Source: Actinoallomurus sp963736325
GTDB taxonomy: Bacteria > Actinomycetota > Actinomycetes > Streptosporangiales > Streptosporangiaceae
Direction: 5' to 3'
Assembly (NCBI GenBank): GCA_963736325.1
Contig: CAVTOG010000009.1
Coordinates: 248,001 to 312,000, forward strand
Length of the DNA stretch: 64,000 bases
Position numbers and translations under genes: made by a program
Notes under the pieces: model-generated
What the model saw: only the letters and a program-made list of their open reading frames with translations
The model's database searches: none
Told to the model about the DNA's origin: nothing
In this document: positions 56,741 to 64,000 of the stretch, one piece after another
Position numbering within the stretch: position 1 is the stretch's first letter
Layout: every line of letters begins with the position of its first letter

Positions 56741-57553
56741 GTGTGGAAGAAGCGTAGGCCTGCGATCCAGATCAAGTCGCGTGACCAGCTCGCGGTCATG
56801 CGAGAGGCGGGCCTGGTCGTCGGACGCACCCTGCAGCTCCTCACAGAGGCCGTAAAGCCCGGAATGACGACGGCCGAACTCGATGCCCTCGCGGAGGAGT
56901 CCATCCGCTCAGCGGGCGCCACACCGTCGTTCAAGGGCTATCACGGCTTTCCGGGCAGCATCTGCACCTCGGTCAACGAGGAGATCGTCCACGGCATCCC
57001 GAGCACGGCCAAGGTGCTCGCCGACGGCGACCTCATCTCCATCGACTGCGGTGCCATCTTCGACGGCTGGCACGGCGACTCCGCGGTGACCGTTCCCGTG
57101 GGGGAGATCACCCCGGAGCAGCAGAAGCTGATCGAGGTGTGCGAGGAGTCGATGTGGCGGGGTCTCGCCGCCGGAGTCGTCGGCGGGCGGCTCAGCGACA
57201 TCGGTCACGCCGTGGAGACGTATGTACGAGGCCAGGGCGGCTATGGCATCGTCGAAGAGTACGTCGGTCACGGGATCGGTACCGAGATGCACATGGACCC
57301 GGCAGTGCCCAATTACGGCGAGGCGGGACACGGACCAGAGTTCGTCCCCGGCATGTGCTTCGCCGTCGAGCCGATGATCAACCTTGGCACGGCCGAGACG
57401 TTGATCCTCGACGACGAGTGGACCGTCATCACCGGCGACGGTCGCCACTCGGCGCACTTCGAGCACACGTTCGCGGTCACCGAAGACGGCCCGTGGGTGC
57501 TGACCGCGCTCGACGGAGGCGTCGAGAGGATGCGGAATGGCGCCGAATCCTGA
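56741..57553 (+). CDS. map: Type I methionine aminopeptidase
   Basis: 270 residues. All five metal ligands are at family spacing: D102 (ISID), D113 (WHGDSA), H177 (VGHGIG), E210 (FAVEPM) and E241 (HFEHT). The substrate-positioning His is H84 in EIVHGIP. GTG 56741 has GGAG 7 bases ahead; the GTG at 56726 lies upstream of that site. This is the second type I MetAP in the window; the tail of another is at base 1-129. Confidence 0.96.
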   Translation: MWKKRRPAIQIKSRDQLAVMREAGLVVGRTLQLLTEAVKPGMTTAELDALAEESIRSAGATPSFKGYHGFPGSICTSVNEEIVHGIPSTAKVLADGDLISIDCGAIFDGWHGDSAVTVPVGEITPEQQKLIEVCEESMWRGLAAGVVGGRLSDIGHAVETYVRGQGGYGIVEEYVGHGIGTEMHMDPAVPNYGEAGHGPEFVPGMCFAVEPMINLGTAETLILDDEWTVITGDGRHSAHFEHTFAVTEDGPWVLTALDGGVERMRNGAES

Positions 57554-57974
57554 GATGCGGGCCTCCGACGCCGACCGCGACAGGGTCGCGGCGGCGCTGA
57601 GGGAACACTGCGCGGAGGGGCGCATCACCGTCGACGAGCTGAACGAACGGCTCGAAGGCACCTACAGCGCGCGGACCGTCGGCGACCTGGAGCGGGTGAC
57701 CAGCGACCTCCCCGAAGAGGACATGTACGAGCTGCCGGTCCCGGCCTCACGGTGGTCGACGCCGGCCCGCCGCGTCCCGGCCACGCTCGACCGGGCAGGG
57801 GCGATCACGAGCTGGACGCCGTACGTCGGCGTCAACCTGATCTGCTTCGTGACCTGGCTCATCGTGGCGGTGTCGTCCGGCGCCTGGTACCCCTGGTGGT
57901 TGTGGATCGCCGGCCCCTGGGGCGCGATGATGCTCGCCGGTCGTGTCTTCGGCCAGGGCCGCGACCGCCGCTGA
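57537..57974 (+). CDS. DUF1707 domain protein with two membrane helices
   Basis: 145 residues. The N-terminal DUF1707 (SHOCT-like) segment MRASDADRDRVAAALREHCAEGRITVDELNERLEGTYSARTVGDLERVTSDLP lies at residues 7-60. A linker and two C-terminal helices follow (WTPYVGVNLICFVTWLIVAV and YPWWLWIAGPWGAMMLA). The family is common in actinomycetes and its function unknown. The start overlaps the end of map by 17 bases and has GAGAGG 7 bases upstream, so it is probably translated from the map transcript. Confidence 0.85.
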   Translation: MAPNPEMRASDADRDRVAAALREHCAEGRITVDELNERLEGTYSARTVGDLERVTSDLPEEDMYELPVPASRWSTPARRVPATLDRAGAITSWTPYVGVNLICFVTWLIVAVSSGAWYPWWLWIAGPWGAMMLAGRVFGQGRDRR

Positions 57975-57978
57975 CGGC

Positions 57979-58719
57979 TCAGCCGATGGGGACGGCCGCC
58001 TCGCCGATCGGGCGGAAGTGCGTGACCGTCGTGTGCTCACCGACGAAGTGCAGGGCCATTCCGGGCGGCGCGTCGGAGTAGGCCGGAGGACCCTCAGGGT
58101 CCACCCACCCCTGGCGGTACGTGCTCGGGCAGGTCGCGGCCACCGTCCCTGCGAACCCGGTCACCGATCCCGCGTGCACGTGCCCGGCGAGGACGCGTAC
58201 GACCTGCGGGTGGCGGGCGATCACGTCGGCGACGCGTTCGGGACGCGCGTGTCCCATCCGGTCGAGCCAGCGCACGCCGACGGGGTACGGAGGGTGGTGC
58301 ATCGCCACGAGTGTGGGCACGCCGGGCGCCGTGGCCAGGGTGGCGTCGAGCCACTCGGGGTCGGACAGGTCACCGCTGTCCTCGCCGGGGATGGTGGAGT
58401 CGCAACAGACGAGCCGTACGTCGCCGGCGTCCACCGCGTAATTGGCCGCCGGGACCTCCGGGAAGGCGGCGAGGAGGGCGGCGAGGTCGTCGTGGTTGCC
58501 CGGCAGCGGATGAACGGGCATCGGCAGCGCGGCCAATTCTTTCCGCAGCAGCGCGTACTCGGCCGGGCGTCCGTGGTCGGCGAGGTCGCCGGTGAGCACG
58601 ACGCGATCGGGGCGCGCGGGCAGGGTGAGCAGCGCGTCCACCGCGCGGCGCAGGGCTTGGGCCGGGCGCGGGTCCTCGTCGGAGAGATGGAGATCACTGA
58701 GCTGAGCGACGATCGTCAT
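57979..58719 (-). CDS. Class III metallophosphoesterase (CpdA/Rv0805-like)
   Basis: 246 residues. The calcineurin-like motifs are complete: D9-x-H11 in QLSDLHLS, GD45 in VVLTGDLADHG, GN75-H76 in LPGNHDD, the His in MHHPPYP, and GHVHAG. The closest known family is 3',5'-cyclic nucleotide phosphodiesterases such as mycobacterial Rv0805. Substrate and specificity are inferred. ATG 58719 (MTIVAQLSDLHL) is chosen; a GTG six codons upstream is possible. It is transcribed toward the DUF1707 gene, leaving four bases between the stops. Confidence 0.83.
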   Translation of the reverse strand: MTIVAQLSDLHLSDEDPRPAQALRRAVDALLTLPARPDRVVLTGDLADHGRPAEYALLRKELAALPMPVHPLPGNHDDLAALLAAFPEVPAANYAVDAGDVRLVCCDSTIPGEDSGDLSDPEWLDATLATAPGVPTLVAMHHPPYPVGVRWLDRMGHARPERVADVIARHPQVVRVLAGHVHAGSVTGFAGTVAATCPSTYRQGWVDPEGPPAYSDAPPGMALHFVGEHTTVTHFRPIGEAAVPIG

Positions 58720-58817
58720 GGTGTCCGAGCCCATCACGAGATGACGGGAATGCCCATGACCACTACGGTGTTGCCAAAGGTTGGCAGTGGACGTCTCGTC
58801 GGCGAATTCCCAAGGAT

Positions 58818-58847
58818 TTCACATTCTTGAGGCCGGTGACGTACACT
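58818..58847 (+). promoter_or_regulatory. Candidate promoter of infA-rpmJ-rpsM-rpsK-rpsD-rpoA
   Basis: TTCACA (58818-58823) and TACACT (58842-58847) are spaced by 18 bases, about 105 bases before infA. The -10 is the same hexamer proposed for rpoB. Confidence 0.45.
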
Positions 58848-58952
58848 TCTTTGTCGGTCCTGTGTCGGCTCATGTCCGCATGCCCAGTGGCATACATCGG
58901 GCGCCCGGCAGGGCCGTTCTCCTGACGAACCGATCAGTGAAGCGCGGAGGAC

Positions 58953-59174
58953 ATGCCCAAAAAAGAAGGGGCCATCGAGATCGAAGGCACCGTCGTCGAG
59001 TCACTCCCGAACGCCATGTTCCGGGTAGAACTCGACAACGGGCACAAGGTCCTCGCCCACATCAGCGGCAAGATGCGGATGCACTACATCCGGATCCTGC
59101 CCGACGACCGCGTGGTCGTCGAGCTGAGTCCATACGACCTCACCCGCGGCCGGATCGTCTACCGCTACAAGTAA
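58953..59174 (+). CDS. infA: Translation initiation factor IF-1
   Basis: 73 residues, an S1-like OB fold: MPKKEGAIEIEGTVVESLPNAMFRVELDNGHKVLAHISGKMRMHYIRILPDDRVVVELSPYDLTRGRIVYRYK pattern, fully typical of the family. It occupies the A site during initiation. GGAGG just precedes the ATG. Confidence 0.98.
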   Translation: MPKKEGAIEIEGTVVESLPNAMFRVELDNGHKVLAHISGKMRMHYIRILPDDRVVVELSPYDLTRGRIVYRYK

Positions 59175-59247
59175 GCACCACACCCACTGGGGTTGCCTTC
59201 CCCGCGCACGGCAAGTGCGGGGGTGACCCTGTAATCGAGGAGACCCA

Positions 59248-59361
59248 GTGAAGGTCAAGCCGAGCGTCAAGAAGATCTGCAGCAAGTGCCGCGTCATTCG
59301 GCGGCATGGCCGGGTCATGGTCATCTGTGACGACCCGCGCCACAAGCAGCGTCAGGGCTGA
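59248..59361 (+). CDS. rpmJ: 50S ribosomal protein L36 (zinc-binding type)
   Basis: 37 residues from GTG 59248, (V)KVKPSVKKICSKCRVIRRHG to HKQRQG. C11, C14, C27 and H32 form the zinc site of the C+ L36. CGAGGAGA precedes the start. A hairpin with CCCC/GGGG arms (59200-59222) lies between infA and this gene. The 159 bases to rpsM contain hairpins CTCTC/GAGAG and CCCCGG/CCGGGG but no gene. Confidence 0.95.
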   Translation: MKVKPSVKKICSKCRVIRRHGRVMVICDDPRHKQRQG

Positions 59362-59520
59362 CGCCCGCGGGCCGCGCCCAGAGCGTGGCCGAAACACAAC
59401 AGGTACGTCCCGCGGCTCTCACGCGAGAGCGCACCCCCGGTCGGAGGCCGGGGCCTCACCCGGGCAGGGGCGAGGGATGCGGGGCGCAGACCTCCGTGAA
59501 ACAGAAGGGAACTGCCCACG

Positions 59521-59901
59521 ATGGCACGCCTCGTTGGCGTCGACCTCCCGCGCGAAAAGCGCCTTGAGGTCGCTCTCACCTACATTTTCGGCATCGGCCG
59601 CACCCGTGCGCTCGAGACCCTGAAGGAAACCGGCATCTCCGGCGACCGCCGGGTCCACGAGCTGGGCGACGACGAGCTGGTGCAGCTCCGTGACTGGATC
59701 GACGCGAACTACAAGATCGAAGGTGATCTTCGCCGAGAGATCCAGGCGGACATCCGACGCAAGATCGAGATCGGTTGCTACCAGGGCATCCGTCACCGCC
59801 GTGGGCTTCCGGTGCACGGTCAGCGCACGCAGACCAACGCGCGTACCCGCAAGGGCAAGAAGAAGACCGTGGCCGGCAAGAAGAAGACCGGCAAGAAGTA
59901 G
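59521..59901 (+). CDS. rpsM: 30S ribosomal protein S13
   Basis: 126 residues, MARLVGVDLPREKRLEVALTYIFGIGRTRALETLKETGI, with the signature RHRRGLPVHGQRTQTNARTRKG and a Lys-rich end. It bridges the subunits and contacts P-site tRNA. GAAGGGA lies upstream. Confidence 0.98.
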   Translation: MARLVGVDLPREKRLEVALTYIFGIGRTRALETLKETGISGDRRVHELGDDELVQLRDWIDANYKIEGDLRREIQADIRRKIEIGCYQGIRHRRGLPVHGQRTQTNARTRKGKKKTVAGKKKTGKK

Positions 59902-59962
59902 TAGTCCCGGCCCGTATCGATCGGGTCAGCGGACCGACGACCTCCAGGAGACTTGAGAGCAG

Positions 59963-60364
59963 ATGCCGCCAAAGAGCCGTGCCGGCGCCAAGAAGGTGCG
60001 CCGCAAGGAAAAGAAGAACGTCGCTCACGGGCACGCCCACATCAAGAGCACGTTCAACAACACGATCGTCACGATCACGGACCCCGTGGGCGCCGTGATC
60101 GCGTGGGCCAGCGCCGGCCACGTGGGCTTCAAGGGCTCGCGTAAGTCGACGCCGTTCGCCGCTCAGATGGCGGCCGAGGCCGCCGCCCGCCGCGCGATGG
60201 AGCACGGCATGCGCAAGGTCGACGTCTTCGTGAAGGGCCCGGGCTCGGGCCGCGAGACCGCGATCCGGTCGCTGCAGGCGACCGGCCTCGAGGTCGGTTC
60301 CATCCAGGACGTCACCCCAGTGCCGCACAACGGCTGCCGCCCGCCGAAGCGCCGGCGCGTCTGA
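59963..60364 (+). CDS. rpsK: 30S ribosomal protein S11
   Basis: 133 residues, MPPKSRAGAKKVRRKEKKNVAHGHAHIKSTFNNTIVTITD, ending VTPVPHNGCRPPKRRRV, the typical S11 of the platform. Confidence 0.98.
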   Translation: MPPKSRAGAKKVRRKEKKNVAHGHAHIKSTFNNTIVTITDPVGAVIAWASAGHVGFKGSRKSTPFAAQMAAEAAARRAMEHGMRKVDVFVKGPGSGRETAIRSLQATGLEVGSIQDVTPVPHNGCRPPKRRRV

Positions 60365-60380
60365 GTTAGGGAAGAGAGAG

Positions 60381-61010
60381 ATGGCTCGATACACCGGCGC
60401 GGACTGCAAGCTGTGCCGCCGCGAGAAGATGAAGCTGTTCCTCAAGGGCAGCAAGTGCGACGGGCCGAAGTGCCCGATCGAGATCCGGCCCTACCCTCCG
60501 GGTGAGCACGGCCGCGGTCGTCCCAAGGAGAGCGAGCACATGCTTCAGCTTCGTGAGAAGCAGAAGGCGCGCCGCATCTACGGGGTTCTCGAGGCGCAGT
60601 TCGTGAACTACTACAAAGAGGCCAACCGCCGTACGGGCAAGACGGGTGAGAACCTCCTCAGCCTGCTCGAGCGCCGCCTCGACAACGTGATCTACCGCGC
60701 GGGCTACGCCAAGAGCCGCGACATGGCTCGCCAGCTGGTTCGCCACGGCCACTTCCTGGTCAACGGCAAGAAGGTCGACATCCCGTCGTACCGCGTCAGC
60801 GAGCGGGACATCATCGAGGTCCGGCCGAAGTCGCTCGAGGACACCCCGTTCGTGGTGGCCCGCGCCGAGGCCGGCGAGCGTCCGGTTCCGGCGTGGATCG
60901 AGGTCGCGCCCGAGAAGATGCGCATCCTCGTGCACTCGCTCCCGGTCCGTCAGCACATCGACGCGCCGGTCCAGGAGCAGCTGATCGTCGAGTGGTACGC
61001 CAAGCGCTAG
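60381..61010 (+). CDS. rpsD: 30S ribosomal protein S4, zinc-binding type
   Basis: 209 residues. C9, C12, C26 and C31 near the N-terminus form the zinc site. The S4 RNA-binding domain lies at about 95-160 (RRLDNVIYRAGYAKSRDMARQLVRHGHFLVNGKKVDIPSYRV). It is a primary 16S binder and, in E. coli, a repressor of the alpha operon. Confidence 0.98.
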   Translation: MARYTGADCKLCRREKMKLFLKGSKCDGPKCPIEIRPYPPGEHGRGRPKESEHMLQLREKQKARRIYGVLEAQFVNYYKEANRRTGKTGENLLSLLERRLDNVIYRAGYAKSRDMARQLVRHGHFLVNGKKVDIPSYRVSERDIIEVRPKSLEDTPFVVARAEAGERPVPAWIEVAPEKMRILVHSLPVRQHIDAPVQEQLIVEWYAKR

Positions 61011-61106
61011 CCACTCCTCCGGGCGCACGTCACACGGCGTGCGCCCGGAACCGCAGGATCGCGGCAGTCAAATAGCGGGCGCCGCGTAACAGAATGGAGT
61101 ATTCGA

Positions 61107-62120
61107 ATGCTCATCGCACAGCGACCGACCCTCACTGAGGAACAGGTCGACGAGTTCCGGTCGCGGTTCACCATCGAGCCGCTGGAGCCGGGCTTCGGTT
61201 ACACCATCGGCAACTCGCTCCGCCGTACGCTTCTGTCCTCGATTCCCGGTGCCGCGGTCACGAGCATCCGCATCGAGGGCGTGCTGCACGAGTTCTCCAC
61301 GATCCCGGGGGTCAAGGAGGATGTCACTGACATCATCCTGAACCTCAAGGAGCTCGTCGTCTCCTCCGAGCACGACGAGCCGGTCGTGATGTACCTCCGC
61401 AAGCAGGGCCCGGGCGAGGTCACGGCCGCCGACATCGCGCCGCCGGCCGGTGTCGAGGTGCACAACCCCGAGCTCCACATCGCCACGCTGAACAACAAGG
61501 CGAAGCTGGAGATGGAGCTCACGGTCGAGCGTGGCCGCGGCTACGTCTCCGCCGCGCAGAACAAGCAGCCGGGCCAGGAGATCGGGCGCGTTCCGATCGA
61601 CTCGATCTACTCCCCGGTCATGAAGGTCACCTACAAGGTCGAGGCGACGCGTGTCGAGCAGCGCACCGACTTCGACCGGCTGATCGTCGACGTCGAGACC
61701 AAGCCCGCCATGCTGCCGCGCGACGCGGTGGCGAGCGCCGGCAAGACCCTCGTCGAGCTGTTCGGTCTCGCACGCGAGCTGAACGTCGAGGCCGAGGGCA
61801 TCGACATGGGCCCGTCGCCGACGGACGCCGCGCTCGCGGCGGACCTGGCGCTGCCCATCGAGGAGCTGAACCTCACGGTCCGTTCCTACAACTGCCTCAA
61901 GCGCGAGGGCATCCACACCGTGGGTGAGCTCGTGGCGCGCAGCGAGCAGGACCTCCTCGACATAAGGAATTTCGGCGCCAAGTCGATCGAAGAGGTCAAG
62001 CAGAAGCTCAACGACATGGGCCTCACGCTGAAGGACTCCCCGCCCGGGTTCGACCCGACCGCAGCGGCGGACAACTACGGCGACGAGGACCAGAGCTACG
62101 CCGAGACCGAGCAGTACTGA
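61107..62120 (+). CDS. rpoA: RNA polymerase alpha subunit
   Basis: 337 residues. The N-terminal dimerisation domain (EPLEPGFGYTIGNSLRRTLLSSIPGAAVTSIRIEGVLHEFSTIPGVKEDV) is followed by a linker and the C-terminal helix-hairpin-helix domain ELNLTVRSYNCLKREGIHTVGELVARSEQDLLDIRNFGAKSIEEVKQKL that contacts UP elements and activators. The ATG start is preceded by GGAGT at short range. Confidence 0.98.
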   Translation: MLIAQRPTLTEEQVDEFRSRFTIEPLEPGFGYTIGNSLRRTLLSSIPGAAVTSIRIEGVLHEFSTIPGVKEDVTDIILNLKELVVSSEHDEPVVMYLRKQGPGEVTAADIAPPAGVEVHNPELHIATLNNKAKLEMELTVERGRGYVSAAQNKQPGQEIGRVPIDSIYSPVMKVTYKVEATRVEQRTDFDRLIVDVETKPAMLPRDAVASAGKTLVELFGLARELNVEAEGIDMGPSPTDAALAADLALPIEELNLTVRSYNCLKREGIHTVGELVARSEQDLLDIRNFGAKSIEEVKQKLNDMGLTLKDSPPGFDPTAAADNYGDEDQSYAETEQY

Positions 62121-62240
62121 CGGAGCGCGAGGCGACAAACGAGCCGAGTGGCCGGTGAGGAACGAACCGGCCGCGAAGCGAGTGAGGAGCCGAGCGCGAC
62201 CATCTGAGTGTGTGCGGGCGGCCCGTCCCGGGCCGCCCGC
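62121..62240 (+). other. rpoA-rplQ spacer: GAGCG-rich repeats and hairpins
   Basis: 62121-62200 is made of degenerate GAGCGnGnGGCGA / GAAGCGAGTGAGGAGCCGAG units and can pair GGCCGGT (62150-62156) with ACCGGCC (62166-62172). GCGGGCGGCCC-GTCCC-GGGCCGCCCGC (62214-62240) is a perfect 11-base-pair stem. No T run follows, so it may be a processing or attenuation site. Nothing more is seen to 62328 except the AAAGGAGAAAG ribosome binding site. Confidence 0.6.
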
Positions 62241-62328
62241 GATCATCGATACTCGGCGGCGCCCATGGGCCCGCCGGACCGACGCCGGTACCTGACACGG
62301 CCGGCGCGGGTGAAAAGGAGAAAGTTCA

Positions 62329-62823
62329 ATGCCTCAGCCCACCAAGGGCCCTCGCCTCGGCGGTAGCCCCTCGCACCAGCGCCTGATCCTGGCGAACCTC
62401 GCCACGGCGCTGTTCGAGCACGGCCGCATCACCACGACCGAGGCCAAGGCCCGGCGGCTGCGTCCCCTGGCGGAGAAGCTGATCACCAAGGCGAAGCGCG
62501 GCGACCTCGCCGCCCGGCGCCAGGTGCTCTCCGTCGTCCAGGACAAGGGCGTCGTCCACACGCTGTTCACCGAGATCGGTCCTCGCTTCGAGACCCGTCC
62601 CGGTGGCTACACCAGGATCACCAAGCTCGGCCCGCGTAAGGGCGACAGCGCCCCCATGGCGCTGATCGAGCTGGTCGAGGAGTCGCTGCCGACCGCGACG
62701 ACGACCCGCACGGCACCGGCAACCAAGGCCGAGGAGCCCAAGGCGGAGGAGCCGACGGTCGAAGAGGTCGCCGACGACACCGCGTCCGAGGCCGCAGAGG
62801 CTGAAGACGAGGGCAAGAAGTAG
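62329..62823 (+). CDS. rplQ: 50S ribosomal protein L17 with acidic tail
   Basis: 164 residues. MPQPTKGPRLGGSPSHQRLILANLATALFEHGRITTTEAKARRLRPLAEKLITKAKRGDL is the L17 core (to about 122). An Ala/Glu/Thr-rich acidic tail of about 42 residues follows, absent from the shorter L17 of many bacteria. AAAGGAGAAAG precedes the ATG. Confidence 0.97.
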   Translation: MPQPTKGPRLGGSPSHQRLILANLATALFEHGRITTTEAKARRLRPLAEKLITKAKRGDLAARRQVLSVVQDKGVVHTLFTEIGPRFETRPGGYTRITKLGPRKGDSAPMALIELVEESLPTATTTRTAPATKAEEPKAEEPTVEEVADDTASEAAEAEDEGKK

Positions 62824-62838
62824 GTCAGGCTTGCCACG

Positions 62839-62877
62839 AGCCCGCCGTGCCCTACGGGACGGCGGGCTTGTTCTTTG
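62839..62877 (+). terminator. Rho-independent terminator after rplQ
   Basis: AGCCCGCCGT-(G)-CCC pairs with GGG-ACGGCGGGCT around TAC, followed by TGTTCTTT. It separates the rpoA-rplQ unit from truA. Confidence 0.85.
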
Positions 62878-62901
62878 CGACACTAAGCTAATGGTCAGGA
62901 C

Positions 62902-63846
62902 ATGGAGAGCATGGATACGGCGCTGCCGTCAGCCGGACGGTCCCAGGGTGCCGAGGGCGTGGACGATCACACGGCCGGGGCTTCCTCGACTCCCATGACC
63001 GCACTCGTACGGCTCCGGCTCGACATCGGCTACAACGGGGCGGATTTCGCGGGCTGGGCGCGCCAGCCGAACCAGCGGACCGTCCAGGGCGTCATCGAAC
63101 AGGCGCTCGGACGCGTACTGCGCCTCGACCCGCCGCCGGTGCTCACCGTCGCAGGCCGCACCGACGCCGGCGTGCACGCCAGCGGCCAGGTGGCACACGT
63201 CGTGCTGCCGGTCGCCGCGTACTCGCCCATCGCGGGGACCCTGCCGCGGCGGCTGGCGGGCCTGCTCCCGCCAGACGTCCGCATCTGGCGGATCGAACAG
63301 GCCCCGGAAGGCTTCGACGCGAGGTTCTCAGCGCTGTCGCGCCGTTACGTCTACCGGGTGTGCGACAACGCCGTCGGCGTCGACCCGATGCGCCGCCACG
63401 AGGTGCTGTGGCACCCGAGGCCGCTCGACCTCGACCGCATGAACGCCGCGTCGGCACTGCTGCTCGGGGAGAACGACTTCGCGGCGTACTGCCGCAAGCG
63501 CGAGGGCGCGACGACCATCCGCCGCCTGCTGCGTTGCGACTGGGACCGCGACTCCACGGGTATCGCGCTGGGCACCATCGAGGCGGACGCCTTCTGCCAC
63601 TCGATGGTCCGCTCCCTCGTGGGCGCCCTGCTGGCCGTCGGCGACAGCCGCCGCGAGATCGAGTGGCCCTCATCGGTACTCGCCGCGGCGACGCGCGACT
63701 CGTCGGTGCAGGTCCTGCCGCCACACGGACTGTCACTGGAAGAGGTGACGTACCCGGTCTCGGCACTGCTGGCCGACCGAGCCCAGGAGACCCGCCGCGT
63801 ACGCGTGCTCGGAGGCGTCTCCCCCGAGGAGCGTCACGCCAGCTAG
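62902..63846 (+). CDS. truA: tRNA pseudouridine(38-40) synthase
   Basis: 314 residues. DIGYNGADFAGWARQPNQRTVQGVIEQAL and GRTDAGVHASGQVAH with the catalytic D88, then the second half with NDFAAYCRK and FCHSMVRSLVGALLAVG. It modifies U38-U40 of tRNA anticodon arms. The first 30 residues (MESMDTALPSAGRSQ...) are an unusual polar extension, so the true start might be the ATG at 62998 (MTALVRLRL), but that lacks a ribosome binding site. ATG 62902 has AGGA close by. Confidence 0.9.
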   Translation: MESMDTALPSAGRSQGAEGVDDHTAGASSTPMTALVRLRLDIGYNGADFAGWARQPNQRTVQGVIEQALGRVLRLDPPPVLTVAGRTDAGVHASGQVAHVVLPVAAYSPIAGTLPRRLAGLLPPDVRIWRIEQAPEGFDARFSALSRRYVYRVCDNAVGVDPMRRHEVLWHPRPLDLDRMNAASALLLGENDFAAYCRKREGATTIRRLLRCDWDRDSTGIALGTIEADAFCHSMVRSLVGALLAVGDSRREIEWPSSVLAAATRDSSVQVLPPHGLSLEEVTYPVSALLADRAQETRRVRVLGGVSPEERHAS

Positions 63847-64000
63847 CACGCCACGACAGCCCCTGCGGGTCGCGCGACAGGATGGTTTCTTTGAGGCCTG
63901 TCCGATGACGCTTCATGCTGCGCGGCTAAGGCCCGCAGCCTTCCCAGGGCCGGTTGGTGGGGTACGCGTGTGCCCAGCGGGCGGTTCGGCCTGCTGGCAC
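63847..64000. other. Unassigned right edge
   Basis: After truA no supported gene is visible. A frame from ATG 63905 is open to the window edge but has no recognisable sequence or ribosome binding site. Confidence 0.4.

Noticed and set aside
63905..64000. Start of a further gene at the right edge (ATG 63905)
   Set aside because: No ribosome binding site and no recognisable sequence in 32 codons; cannot be supported.

Overview
This is high-GC DNA, about 69-70% G+C by eye, from an actinomycete chromosome. It carries the primary transcription and translation gene block: tRNA-Thr/tRNA-Met/rpmG/hadAB/murB, tRNA-Trp/secE/nusG/rplKA, rplJL, rpoBC, rpsL-rpsG-fusA-tuf, the complete S10 and spc operons, and the infA-rpmJ-rpsM-rpsK-rpsD-rpoA-rplQ-truA block. 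Gene order, many GTG and some TTG starts, the FAS-II dehydratase pair HadAB, a complete Mce lipid-import operon and a secreted class-C DD-peptidase of the Actinomadura R39 type fit the Streptosporangiales/Thermomonosporaceae. The family assignment is inference.

Layout. 1-5016: tail of a methionine aminopeptidase, secreted DD-carboxypeptidase (minus), small membrane protein, DUF1877 protein, amidohydrolase, a truncated VOC gene and an acyl-CoA dehydrogenase. 5098-8238: tRNA-Thr, tRNA-Met, rpmG, hadA, hadB, murB and a VOC protein. 8207-13046: adenosine-deaminase-like gene (minus), a secreted KLPTG-repeat protein, a SigE-family sigma factor with a membrane-anchored partner, and an aspartate aminotransferase (minus). 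13225-15824: tRNA-Trp, secE, nusG, rplK, rplA. 16046-17933: two tandem LppX-like lipoproteins. 17993-19265: promoter, L10-type leader with attenuator, rplJ, rplL. 19582-29482: mce operon (mkl ATPase, two YrbE permeases, five Mce proteins, two Mce-associated proteins) inserted between rplL and rpoB. 29829-37359: rpoB and rpoC. 37645-40029: a 794-residue Tyr/Gly/Gln/Pro-rich protein with a C-terminal membrane anchor. 40147-44786: str operon. 44889-54543: S10 and spc operons. 54698-57974: secY, adk, map and a DUF1707 protein. 57979-58719: phosphodiesterase (minus). 58953-63846: infA to truA.

How it fits together. Most genes are growth-rate-linked housekeeping genes in co-directional, often ATGA/GTGA-overlapping operons, divided by clear stem-loop terminators. 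Between them sit envelope and lipid genes: HadAB (acyl chain dehydration), MurB and the DD-peptidase (peptidoglycan), two lipid-binding-type lipoproteins and an Mce transporter. The main points for follow-up are the Mce operon, which has no mceD-type gene; the prion-like tail-anchored protein between rpoC and rpsL, with repeated Thr-x-x-Phe/Val motifs; the attenuator before rplJ; a branched RNA element between rplW and rplB; and the KLPTG-repeat secreted protein beside a sigma/anti-sigma-like pair. I saw no IS element, prophage, CRISPR array, rRNA gene or origin.
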